The position numbers and the translations under genes were made by a program. A stretch of 64,000 nucleotides of DNA from Planctomycetota bacterium. GTDB taxonomy: Bacteria; Planctomycetota; UBA1135; GCA-002686595. How positions within the stretch are numbered: the first letter of the stretch is position 1; every line of letters starts with the position of its first letter. This document shows, one piece after another, positions 55,169 through 63,449 of the stretch. Below the pieces are notes generated by a model that did no database searches, was not told the DNA's origin, and saw nothing but the letters and a program-made list of their open reading frames with translations. The stretch covers positions 248,001-312,000 of the forward strand of contig JAEUHZ010000021.1 in assembly GCA_016795205.1 (NCBI GenBank), written 5' to 3'.

Positions 55169-58100
55169 CTAGAAGGTCGGCCGGTCCAGGCGCTTCACGA
55201 CCACGTACGTGTCGCGGTTGACGCCGGGCGGACCCCAGTAGTTGAAGGCGTAGGTGAACTGCGCATAGCCGCCGATCATGAACAGCGGCTTGAGACGCGC
55301 GCGCGTCAGGCTGTTGTGCCCACCGGCGCGCCGATCACCACGCTCGGGGGACTTCGGGACGCTCAGCGTCCGTTCGGGCGCGTGGTACAGGAAGCACAGA
55401 CCGCGGGGGATCCTGGCGCTCACCGCCGCGCGCGTGCACACGACGCCGTGGTCGTTGAAGATCTCGACCCAGTCGTTGTCGGAGATCCCGTGTGCGGCCG
55501 CGTCGCGATCGTTCAGCCAGAGCGGATCGATGCCGCGGGAAAGCGTCTTCATCCGCAGCGTATCGCCGTACGTGGAGTGGATGTGCCACTTGCCGTGAGG
55601 CGTGAGGTAGTTCAGCACCAGCGCGCCCGAGCGGGGCCTGGATTCGACGAGGTCGCGCGTCACGGTCGCGTCGGGACGCGGCTTGAACGTCGGCAGTTGC
55701 TCGCCGAACGCGCAATACGCCTCGTGGTCCATGTAGTAGTGCTGGCGTCCCGTGAGCGTGCGCCACGGGATGAGCTCCTCGACGTTCTGGCAGTAAGCCG
55801 AGTAGGTCCGCGCGCCGTTCGTGACACCGGTCCAGAAGGGCGTGGTCAGGAGCCGACGTGGCTGGCTGACGACGTCGTCGAACGAGATGCGCACGGAGCG
55901 GTTCGCGGCGGCGAGGTGCGTGTGGTCGCGTCCCGTCTTCTTCGATTCGGCCACGAACGCGCGCCAGGCCAGCTCGCCGTTCGTCTCCGCTGCGAAGTGC
56001 AGGATGACCTCGCACACGTCGCGGTCGTTCCGGAGCGAGGGGTAGCGCGTGCCGTTCCACGCCTCGGTGGGGTGCGTCTCGAGGTAGGCGTCGTAGAGGT
56101 CCGACGCGTCGTACGTCGTCCCGTGCATGCCCAAGCCCTTGTCGCGGAAGTTGCGTCCCAGCGACACGAACTTGTGGTGCAGCGCCGTGTAGTCGCGCCG
56201 GACGACCGTCAGGTTGGGCATCGTCCGGCCCGGGATCGCCGGGCACTCGCCCTGGCGCCAGTCACGGATGCTGGGCTGCGCCAACTCCGCCGGCGTGTCG
56301 TGCAGGAGCGGCGTGGCGACCACGTCCTCGACGGGATCTGGGAGGTGCGTGCGCGCCAGCGCAGCCGTGCGCTCGGCCAGGCCCTCGAACACGCTCCAAT
56401 CGCTCCTCGACTCCCAACAGGGCGAGACCGCCGGCTGCAAGGGGTGGATGAACGTGTGCATGTCCGTCGAGTTGAGGTCGAACTTCTCGTAGTAAGTCGC
56501 CGCGGGCAGGACGATGTCGGAGTAGAGAGCCGAACTGTCCATGCGGAAGTTCACGTCGACGACGAGGTCGAACTTCCCGTGCTCGATGCGGTCGTGCCAC
56601 ACGACCTCCCGGACCTGGTCCTTGGCGCGCTCCTTGGCGATCGAGTTGCCGTGCGTGCCGAGGTAGTGCTTCAGGAAGTACTCGTGGCCCTTGGCCGACG
56701 ACAAGAGCGCGTTCCCACGCCAGATGTAGAAGACGCGTGGCCAGCAGCGCGGGTCGTCCGGGTCCTCCATGGCGAAGCGCAGCGAGCCGTCCACCAGTCG
56801 CGAGACGACGCGCTCCACGACCTCCGCCTCGTTCTGTGCGCCGCGGGCGCGCGCGTCCTTCACGATCGCCGCGTTCGGTTCGGTGAACTGCGGGAAGCAC
56901 GGCAGCCAGCCCAGCCGCACGGCGAGGGCCTGCTTGTCGGCCGTGTGGCCGTGGGCCAGCGGATGCGCCTCGTGTGCGACCGGACACATCTCGCGGAAAC
57001 TGCCGTCGTAGCGCCACTGGTCGGAGTGCATGTAGTGGAACGACGGCGAGTTCTGCAGGCGCGGCGGGCCGCCCCAGTCGGTGGCGAAGGCGATCGGCGC
57101 CCACGAGGCTTGCGGCGCCAGCTTCTCCTGGCCCACGTAGTGGTTCAGGCCTCCGCCGTTCTTCCCGATGCAGCCGCCCAGCATCAGCGGCACGATCACT
57201 GCGCGGTAGATCAGATTGTTGTGGTACCAGTGGTTGACGCCCGCGCCGATGATCACGCTGCAGCGGCCGCGGCTCAGCTCGGCTGTGCGCGTCCATTCGC
57301 GCGCGAAGCGCAGGACGACGGAGGCCTGGATGCCCGTGAAGCGCTCCTGCCAGGCCGGCGTGAACGGCGTGTGCTCGTCGTCGTAGTCCCGGGCGTAGGC
57401 GCCGGAAAGGCCGCGATTCACGCCGTACTGGGAAAGCAGCAGCTCGAAGCCGGTCGTGACCCAGGCCTCGCCGGCGATCGTGCGCACGCGGCGCGCGGGG
57501 ACTCCGCGTACCTTGACGGCGTCACTGGAACCGTCGGTGAAGTCCTGGAAGGCGACCGAGAGCTCGGCGTCGGCCAAGTCCCGGAGTCGCAGCTCGGGAT
57601 CGATCGCAGCACCAGCCGCGTCCCGCGGCTCGAGGTTCCATTGGCCCTTGTCGTGCTGCCAGCGGTGGCCGACGCTGCCCAGAGGGACCCGCAGGGTTCC
57701 CGCGGCATCGATCACGAAGAACTTCCACTCGGCGTTCTCGGCACCAGCGTGCTCCTGGACCTCGCTCGTGCGCAGCAGGGGACCCGGCTCGTAGGTGCCG
57801 TCCGCGCGCTGCACGAGCTTGACCAGGTAGGGCAGGTCCGTGTAGCGCTTCTGGTACTCGATGAAGCCGGGCACTTCCCGCTCGACGTACGCCTCGCGCA
57901 GCATCACGTGGCCGACGGCCATCCAGAACGCCCCGTCCTGTCCCTGGTGGATGGGGACCCACTCGTCGGCGACCTTCGAGGTTTGCGAGAAGTCGGGCGA
58001 GAAGACGACGACCTTGGCTCCGCGGTGGCGCGCCTCGACCAGGTAGTGCGCGTCGGGCGTGCGCGTCATGAGCACATTGCTGCCCACGACCGCGATGAAG

Positions 58101-58795
58101 TCGGAGTGGTACCAGTCGGCGCTCTCGGCGACGTCGGTCTGCTCGCCCCAGGTCTCGGGGCTCGCGGGCGGCAGATCGCAATACCAGTCGTAGAACGACA
58201 TGGACACGCCGCCGAGGAGCTGCACGAAGCGCGCGCCGGCCGCGTAGCTGACCATGGACATCGCGGGGATCGGCGAGAAGCCCACGATGCGGTCGGCGCC
58301 GTGCCGCTGGATCGTGTGGATGTTCGCGGCGGCCATCAGCTCGTTGGCCTCGTCCCACGAGACGCGGCGGAAGCCGCCCTTGCCGCGCGCCTGCTGGTAA
58401 GCCCGGCGCTTCGCGGGGTCGTCCTGGATCGAGCGCCAGGCCGCGACCGGGTCGCCGTCCGAGAGCTTCTTCGCAGCGCGCCACAGGTCGAGGAGCGCGC
58501 CGCGCGCGTACGGATACTTCACCCGCAGCGGGCTGTACACGTACCAGGAGTACGAGATGCCGCGTTGACAGCCGCGGGGTTCGTAGGGCGGGATCGAGCG
58601 ATCGAAGATCGGGTAATCGAGCGCCTGCATCTCCCAGGTCACGATCCCGTTCTTGACGTGGATGTTCCACGAGCACGAGCCGGTGCAGTTGACGCCGTGC
58701 GTGCTGCGCACGACGCGGTCCGAGGACCAGCGGTTGCGGTAGAAGTCCTCCCACGAGCGCCGCTCGGGGTCGAAGATGTCCTTGATCCAGCTCAT
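55169..58795 (-). CDS. narG: Respiratory nitrate reductase alpha subunit
   Basis: This protein of 1208 residues is the molybdo-bis-MGD catalytic subunit. The FS0 cluster ligands are His33, Cys37, Cys41 (THGVNCTGSCSW) and Cys76 (EPRGCQRGISYSW). The molybdenum ligand Asp207 lies in WYCDLPPASPETWGEQTD. No twin-arginine signal precedes these, so the enzyme faces the cytoplasm like E. coli NarG. Length and motifs are typical. ATG 58795 overlaps the upstream di-haem cytochrome gene by 4 bp. Confidence 0.96.
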   Translation of the reverse strand: MSWIKDIFDPERRSWEDFYRNRWSSDRVVRSTHGVNCTGSCSWNIHVKNGIVTWEMQALDYPIFDRSIPPYEPRGCQRGISYSWYVYSPLRVKYPYARGALLDLWRAAKKLSDGDPVAAWRSIQDDPAKRRAYQQARGKGGFRRVSWDEANELMAAANIHTIQRHGADRIVGFSPIPAMSMVSYAAGARFVQLLGGVSMSFYDWYCDLPPASPETWGEQTDVAESADWYHSDFIAVVGSNVLMTRTPDAHYLVEARHRGAKVVVFSPDFSQTSKVADEWVPIHQGQDGAFWMAVGHVMLREAYVEREVPGFIEYQKRYTDLPYLVKLVQRADGTYEPGPLLRTSEVQEHAGAENAEWKFFVIDAAGTLRVPLGSVGHRWQHDKGQWNLEPRDAAGAAIDPELRLRDLADAELSVAFQDFTDGSSDAVKVRGVPARRVRTIAGEAWVTTGFELLLSQYGVNRGLSGAYARDYDDEHTPFTPAWQERFTGIQASVVLRFAREWTRTAELSRGRCSVIIGAGVNHWYHNNLIYRAVIVPLMLGGCIGKNGGGLNHYVGQEKLAPQASWAPIAFATDWGGPPRLQNSPSFHYMHSDQWRYDGSFREMCPVAHEAHPLAHGHTADKQALAVRLGWLPCFPQFTEPNAAIVKDARARGAQNEAEVVERVVSRLVDGSLRFAMEDPDDPRCWPRVFYIWRGNALLSSAKGHEYFLKHYLGTHGNSIAKERAKDQVREVVWHDRIEHGKFDLVVDVNFRMDSSALYSDIVLPAATYYEKFDLNSTDMHTFIHPLQPAVSPCWESRSDWSVFEGLAERTAALARTHLPDPVEDVVATPLLHDTPAELAQPSIRDWRQGECPAIPGRTMPNLTVVRRDYTALHHKFVSLGRNFRDKGLGMHGTTYDASDLYDAYLETHPTEAWNGTRYPSLRNDRDVCEVILHFAAETNGELAWRAFVAESKKTGRDHTHLAAANRSVRISFDDVVSQPRRLLTTPFWTGVTNGARTYSAYCQNVEELIPWRTLTGRQHYYMDHEAYCAFGEQLPTFKPRPDATVTRDLVESRPRSGALVLNYLTPHGKWHIHSTYGDTLRMKTLSRGIDPLWLNDRDAAAHGISDNDWVEIFNDHGVVCTRAAVSARIPRGLCFLYHAPERTLSVPKSPERGDRRAGGHNSLTRARLKPLFMIGGYAQFTYAFNYWGPPGVNRDTYVVVKRLDRPTF

Positions 58796-59559
58796 GAGCG
58801 GCTCCTGGCGTTGTGGGCCGGCGGGCGTGGCGCGTGCTTCCTGGCGAAGAGCAGGACGCCGCCCAGCGCGGCGACGACCAGAGCGGACGCGGGCATCCAG
58901 GGCGGTGCTGGCCGATTGGCCGGGCCGCGGTCCTCGGTCTCCAGGAAGCGCGCGACGTGCAGCGACTCTTGCCGCGTGACAGGGCGCGCGCGGTACAGCG
59001 GCCCCATGACCTTGAACGCGGGCGCTTCGGTGGCCGAGATCAGGGCCGGCGTCCCCATGCGCGCGTGGATCCCGGTCAGGTCCGGCCCCAATGCGCCGCC
59101 GCTGATCGCGCTGAAGTGGTGGCAGGCGACGCAGGCCGTCCCGCCGTTCTCGAAGGCGCGCGTGCCCAGGTAGAGTGCGCGCCCCACGTCCGCCGAGGGC
59201 GGGTCCATCTGCACCGCGAACTGCGCGGCGATGCGCTCCTGCTCGGCCGCGATGCGCGCGTCGCGTCGGTCGTCCTTCAGCAGGGCGATCAGCGCATCGA
59301 GCTCGACAGGCGTGATCGGACCTGTCTTCTCCTGCATGCGCGCGATCGCCGTGCGGAGGTCCGCGTCCGGCCAGGTCAGCGACTTCACGAGGTCGGGTCC
59401 GGTCAGGGCACCCTTGCCGATCGTGTGGCAACCGGTGCAGCGGTTGACGTACGAGCGCGCCGCCGTGTCGGGGCCGGTCGTCTCTTGGGCGGCGACCGTC
59501 GACGGGAGCCAGGCGACGGCCCACAGCACGGGGATGGCGATTCGTCGGGGGGTCAGCAC
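58792..59559 (-). CDS. Membrane-anchored di-haem cytochrome c (NarC-like)
   Basis: This protein of 255 residues has a signal peptide (ending TVAAQ). Two haem c motifs follow: Cys41-TG-Cys44-His45 (NRCTGCHTIGKG) and Cys143-VA-Cys146-His147 (TACVACHHFS). A C-terminal helix (ASALVVAALGGVLLFA) anchors it. The position directly before narG matches narC of the Thermus nar operon, which also encodes a di-haem cytochrome. It starts with GTG 59559, inside the last codons of the transporter gene. It may link the bc-like subunits to an acceptor, or help NarGHI assemble as in Thermus. Confidence 0.85.
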   Translation of the reverse strand: MLTPRRIAIPVLWAVAWLPSTVAAQETTGPDTAARSYVNRCTGCHTIGKGALTGPDLVKSLTWPDADLRTAIARMQEKTGPITPVELDALIALLKDDRRDARIAAEQERIAAQFAVQMDPPSADVGRALYLGTRAFENGGTACVACHHFSAISGGALGPDLTGIHARMGTPALISATEAPAFKVMGPLYRARPVTRQESLHVARFLETEDRGPANRPAPPWMPASALVVAALGGVLLFARKHAPRPPAHNARSRS

Positions 59560-61154
59560 GGCACTTCCGCTCCTTTCCGCGCGTAGAACCACCAATTCGC
59601 GACCAAGCAGGTCGCGTAGTAGACGGCGAACGCGTAGAGCGCGTGGTGCGGCGTCCCAGCCTTGATCTGCGCACCGAAGACGTTCGGGATCACGAAGGCG
59701 CCGTAGGCCGCGATGGCGGACGTCCAGCCGAGGACCGGGCCGGCGAGTTCCTTCGTGAAGATCACCGGGATCATGCGGAAGGTGGAGCCGTTGCCGATCC
59801 CGGTGCAGACGAACAGCACCAGGAACAGCGCCAAGAACAGTCCGAAGTGCTCCTCCGGGCGCGCCGCGCCGTCGGCGGCCTGGATCGCCCAGGCGGCGCC
59901 GATCGCGGCCGCGACCATGACGACGGTCGACCACTGCGTGACGCGCGCGCCACCGACCCTGTCGGAGAGCCAGCCGCCGAGCGGTCGCACGGCCGAGCCC
60001 ACGAGCGGGCCGAGCCAGGCGTAGGCGAACGGATTGGGCGCGCCGGGATTGGCGCGGCCGTCGGGTAGGTAGCCGAACACGTCCTGGATGAGCTTGGGGA
60101 ACGCGGCCGAGTACCCGATGAACGAGCCGAAGGTCATGACGTACAGCCACGTCATCACCCAGTTGTGCTTGTTCGAGAAGATCGCGAACTGGCGCTTCAG
60201 GCTGGCTCGCACGCTGGGCGGCGTGAGGAAGCTCATCGCGCCGAGCGTGACCACGATCGTGAGCGGCAGGACGATCCACATGCTCCAGCCGACGCCGACG
60301 AGCAACCAGGATCCGAGTCCGGTACCGACGAAACCCAAGAGGAGCAGCCACGACATGCGAGCCAGCGCGATCGGGGTGCTCGAGACCCGATGCTGCGGCA
60401 GCGTGTCCATCAGGAACCACCCCAGCAGCGCCAGCGTCGCCAGGATCGGGACCCAGACGAGCCCGCAGTTCTGGATCCACGTGGGACGTCCGTCGAGGAC
60501 CTGCGACTGGCCACCGAGCGCGCCGAACATCGCGAAGGACATCGCCCACGGCAGGAGCACCTGCATCACGCTCACGCCCAGGTTCCCGAGTCCGGCGTTC
60601 AAGCCCAGCGCGAGCCCCTGCATGCGTTTCGGGAAGAAGAAGCTGATGTTCGACATCGAGGACGCGAACGCGCCGCCGCCGATGCCGGAGAGCGCCGCCA
60701 GGACGGCGAACGTGCCGTAGCTCGTGTCCGGATTGGCGAGGGCGATCCCCGTGCCGAGAGCGGGCAGGAGGAGGAGTGCCGTGGTGACCGCCACGACGTT
60801 GCGGCCGCCGGCCAGCGCGACCAGGAACGAGTTCGGGATGCGCAGCGTCGCGCCCGCGAGGCCCGCGATCGCGGTGAGCGTGTAGAAGAGCTCCTTGTTC
60901 CGGCCCGGGTCCGCGTCGAAACGGAAGCCCAGCTTCTGCATCTGGACGACGATGATCGACCAGAACATCCACACGGCGAATCCCGAGGAGAGCGCCGGGA
61001 TCGACAGCGCGAGGTTGCGCCACGCGATCCCGCGACCGCGCTGTTCCCAGAACCCGGCGTCCTCGGGGTTCCACGCCAGAGCCTCCGGTTCCTGGCGCGC
61101 GCTGGCGCCGGTCGGGAGCGTGACGGTCTGATCTGGAGCGAACTTGCGTGGCAT
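59553..61154 (-). CDS. narK: Nitrate/nitrite transporter NarK (MFS)
   Basis: This protein of 533 residues has 12 membrane helices. The nitrate signatures are visible: GGGAFASSMSNISFFFP, GLNAGLGNLGVSVMQ, and Arg in AVRPLGGWLSDRVGG. A hydrophilic N-terminal extension of about 45 residues precedes helix 1. It differs clearly from the NarK at 48441-50027, so the operon carries two types, as in several nitrate respirers. It follows the Rrf2 gene with a 2-bp gap, and its end overlaps the cytochrome start. Confidence 0.9.
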   Translation of the reverse strand: MPRKFAPDQTVTLPTGASARQEPEALAWNPEDAGFWEQRGRGIAWRNLALSIPALSSGFAVWMFWSIIVVQMQKLGFRFDADPGRNKELFYTLTAIAGLAGATLRIPNSFLVALAGGRNVVAVTTALLLLPALGTGIALANPDTSYGTFAVLAALSGIGGGAFASSMSNISFFFPKRMQGLALGLNAGLGNLGVSVMQVLLPWAMSFAMFGALGGQSQVLDGRPTWIQNCGLVWVPILATLALLGWFLMDTLPQHRVSSTPIALARMSWLLLLGFVGTGLGSWLLVGVGWSMWIVLPLTIVVTLGAMSFLTPPSVRASLKRQFAIFSNKHNWVMTWLYVMTFGSFIGYSAAFPKLIQDVFGYLPDGRANPGAPNPFAYAWLGPLVGSAVRPLGGWLSDRVGGARVTQWSTVVMVAAAIGAAWAIQAADGAARPEEHFGLFLALFLVLFVCTGIGNGSTFRMIPVIFTKELAGPVLGWTSAIAAYGAFVIPNVFGAQIKAGTPHHALYAFAVYYATCLVANWWFYARKGAEVPC

Positions 61155-61156
61155 GT

Positions 61157-61654
61157 CTAGGCCCTCCGCGGGCGCGTGTTCACCGCGCCCGATCCCTCGA
61201 CACCGTCGAGCTTCATCCGGCAGGCGTTGGCGTCGCCGTTCCTCGTGAGCTTCGGCGCCGGGCAAGCGAGCAGATCCGCGAGCGAGCAGGCGGAGAGCGT
61301 CTGGACGAGCTGCCGGTGCACGTCCTCCATGACCTGGTGGAAGCGGCACGGCGCCAAGAGGCCGCGGCCGGCCGTGCTCAGGCAGTAGTCGCCGATCAGC
61401 GCGCCCTGGCAGGCCTCGGTCACGGCGAGCAGCGAGATCGTGCGCGGGTCACGGGCCAGGACCACGCCGCCGCGCGCGCCGCGCACGGAGCGCAGGATGT
61501 CCGCCTTGACCAGGAGACCGAGCGTCTTGCCCAGGTACGTCGGCGAGCAGTTGAGCGTGTCGGCCAGCCGCTTGGGCGAGATCGGCTCGGCCGGGGCGGC
61601 GAGGCCCAGGTAGATCAGCGCGCGCAGCGCGAGCTCGGTGGTTCCGGTGAGCAT
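61157..61654 (-). CDS. Rrf2-family regulator heading the nar operon
   Basis: This protein of 165 residues has the Rrf2 DNA-binding part: LTGTTELALRALIYLG, PKRLADTLNCSPTYLGKTLGLL, VRGARGGVVLARDP. Its cysteines (YCLSTAGRGLLAPC, SACSLADLLAC) are spaced differently from NsrR, so another cluster or signal is possible. ATG 61654 is preceded by an inverted repeat suitable for autoregulation. It is the first gene of the transcription unit ending at 48441, so it probably controls all of the nitrate genes. Confidence 0.85.
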   Translation of the reverse strand: MLTGTTELALRALIYLGLAAPAEPISPKRLADTLNCSPTYLGKTLGLLVKADILRSVRGARGGVVLARDPRTISLLAVTEACQGALIGDYCLSTAGRGLLAPCRFHQVMEDVHRQLVQTLSACSLADLLACPAPKLTRNGDANACRMKLDGVEGSGAVNTRPRRA

Positions 61655-61663
61655 GGGGGGCAA

Positions 61664-61684
61664 CGGAGATATGCGTGATCTCCG
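61664..61684. promoter_or_regulatory. Inverted repeat before the nar operon (candidate Rrf2 operator)
   Basis: CGGAGAT (61664-61670) and ATCTCCG (61678-61684) are perfect 7-bp arms with a 7-bp spacer, 10 nt upstream of the regulator start. Its position allows autorepression of the regulator and the nar genes. Confidence 0.55.
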
Positions 61685-61730
61685 ATATCCGACGTGTGGA
61701 TTGTCGGGATCCGGCCCCCGCCGGGATCTA

Positions 61731-61750
61731 CGCCGGTCTGCGTACCGGCG
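61731..61750 (-). terminator. Hairpin after the NorR-type gene
   Basis: CGCCGGT and ACCGGCG arms enclose a 6-nt loop, 18 nt past the sigma-54 activator stop. A bulged stem at 61708-61728 follows. They may separate that transcript from the nar operon. No T-run is seen. Confidence 0.45.
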
Positions 61751-61767
61751 CCCGCGACAAGGTCGGA

Positions 61768-63309
61768 TCAGCGCAGGCCGAGCCGCTTCGCGAGGTGGTG
61801 CAAGTTGCTGCGGTGCATGCCGAGCAAACGCGCCGCGGCGGACCAGTTGCCGCCGCTCGCGGCGATCGCCGCCTCCACACGCGCGCGTTGCTCGTCACGC
61901 AGCAGCTCGCGCAAGGTGCGGCTCTCGTGTGCGGCCGGGAGGGCCTCGCGACGCGGCTCGGGCGTCGGGCTCGCGTCGACGTCCAAGTCCGTCGCGCGCA
62001 CGACGACCGTTTCGCCGGCGGTGACCCGTGCCATGGCGCGCAGGATCGCGCGCGAGACCGCGTTCTCGAGCTCGCGCACGTTGCCCGGCCAGGCGCTGGC
62101 GGCGAGTCGGACCTGGGAGTCCGCGGCGAACCGGATCGGACCCGTGCCGAGCCGGCGCCGAGCGCGATCGGCGAAGTGGCCGCACAGGAGAGGGATGTCC
62201 TCGCGGCGGTCGCGGAGCGGCGGCACGCGGATCCGGCATACGTCGAGACGATGCAGGAGATCCGCGCGGAAACGCCGGGTCCGGACCTCCGCCTCCAGGT
62301 CGCGGTTCGTCGCCGCGAGGATCCGCACGTCGACACGCTCCACGCGATCGGAGCCCACCGGCTGGACCTCGCCCTCCTGGAGGAAGCGCAAGAGCTTGGG
62401 TTGCACGTGCAGTGGCAGCTCGCCGATCTCGTCCAGGAACAGGCAGCCGCCGTCGGCCACGCGGAGCTTGCCCAGGCGGGCCTCGACTGCGCCCGTGAAC
62501 GCGCCGCGCACGTGCCCGAACAGCTCGCTCTCGACGATCGACTCGGGGAGGGCCGCGCAGTTCACGTAGACGAGCGGCTCGTCGGCGCGTGACGACTGCG
62601 CGTGGATCGTGCGCACGACGAGTTCCTTGCCGGTCCCGGTCTCACCAGTCACGAGCACCGGCAGATCGGCGCGTGCGAAGAGCTCCATCTCGCTGCGCAG
62701 CTTCCGCGCGGCAGGTGCATTGCCGAGGAAGAGACCGCCCCGGCGGTCGAGCACGTCGCGGACGAGCTCGCGCGCCACGATCCCCTTGCGTTGCGCCAGG
62801 CGCTCGAGCTCGCCGATCAGGTCGCTGGTCCGCACCGCTGCGGCCGCGAGCGCGGCCAGGTGCTCGAGCATCAATCGGTCCACCTCCTCGAAGGCGCCGG
62901 GCCGCAGCGCATCCGCGGTCAGCACGCCCACGAGCTGGCCCTCGACGCGCAGCGGGCAGCCGAGGCACGAGTGGACGTCGAGGTGCGGCGCCCCGGCGAC
63001 GAGTCCGTCGTACGGATCGGGCAGCGCGCTGTCCGGCGGGAAGATCGTCGGTCCGTCCGCGCGGCACAGGATGTCCAGGCGCGGGTGCTCGGAGCGTGCG
63101 AAGCGGCGGCCGTAGACGTCGTCGGACAGCCCTCGCGCGGCGATTGGCACGAGGTCCTCGCCCTCGGCCCGCATGAGCACGGCCGCATCGCACGGCACGA
63201 CGCGCGCGACGGCCTCGACCAGCCGGCGCAGGCGATCCTCGCGCGAGAGCGAGGCGGTCATGTCGCGGGCGATCTCGAGGAGCTGCGTGAGCGCGGCCGT
63301 TGTCATCAT
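61768..63309 (-). CDS. norR: Sigma-54-dependent activator, NorR-type (GAF-AAA+-HTH)
   Basis: This protein of 513 residues has an N-terminal GAF domain (about 15-165), the sensor in NorR. The central AAA+ domain shows Walker A TGETGTGKE, the sigma-54 contact loop GAFTGA, Walker B FLDEIGELP and an arginine finger region. A Fis-type C-terminal helix-turn-helix follows (GNWSAAARLLGMHRSNLHHLAKRL). E. coli NorR binds NO at non-haem iron in the GAF domain. It is divergent from the Fe-S repair gene, which has a sigma-54 promoter. Adjacent ATGs at 63309 and 63306 are equally possible. Confidence 0.9.
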   Translation of the reverse strand: MMTTAALTQLLEIARDMTASLSREDRLRRLVEAVARVVPCDAAVLMRAEGEDLVPIAARGLSDDVYGRRFARSEHPRLDILCRADGPTIFPPDSALPDPYDGLVAGAPHLDVHSCLGCPLRVEGQLVGVLTADALRPGAFEEVDRLMLEHLAALAAAAVRTSDLIGELERLAQRKGIVARELVRDVLDRRGGLFLGNAPAARKLRSEMELFARADLPVLVTGETGTGKELVVRTIHAQSSRADEPLVYVNCAALPESIVESELFGHVRGAFTGAVEARLGKLRVADGGCLFLDEIGELPLHVQPKLLRFLQEGEVQPVGSDRVERVDVRILAATNRDLEAEVRTRRFRADLLHRLDVCRIRVPPLRDRREDIPLLCGHFADRARRRLGTGPIRFAADSQVRLAASAWPGNVRELENAVSRAILRAMARVTAGETVVVRATDLDVDASPTPEPRREALPAAHESRTLRELLRDEQRARVEAAIAASGGNWSAAARLLGMHRSNLHHLAKRLGLR

Positions 63310-63399
63310 GGCAGCAATGTTGTAACCCATACAGCGTTGCGGTGTTGCTGTGCCGACAACGCGATCCCGCAAGTCCTTGTTTGGCAGGCCACAACGCGC

Positions 63400-63415
63400 T
63401 GGCACGGTCCGTGCT
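63400..63415 (+). promoter_or_regulatory. Sigma-54 (-24/-12) promoter of the RIC gene
   Basis: TGGCACGGTCCGTGCT matches TGGCACG-N4-TTGCW at all but one position, with invariant GG and GC spaced correctly. It lies 35 nt upstream of ATG 63450, and the divergent gene encodes a sigma-54 activator. Confidence 0.8.
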
Positions 63416-63449
63416 CTGGTGGGGCGTCCTCAGCCTGAAAGGCCCAGCC

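Noticed and set aside
55316..59173. Plus-strand open frame of more than 1200 codons opposite narG
   Set aside because: Its product is dominated by Arg, Val, Asp and Gly repeats typical of the antisense of GC-rich genes, and narG on the other strand is certain.
63322..63360. Two GT-N7-AC NorR-type sites
   Set aside because: They occur at 63322-63332 and 63350-63360, but this short pattern is expected by chance about once in 250 bp, so I do not claim them as features.
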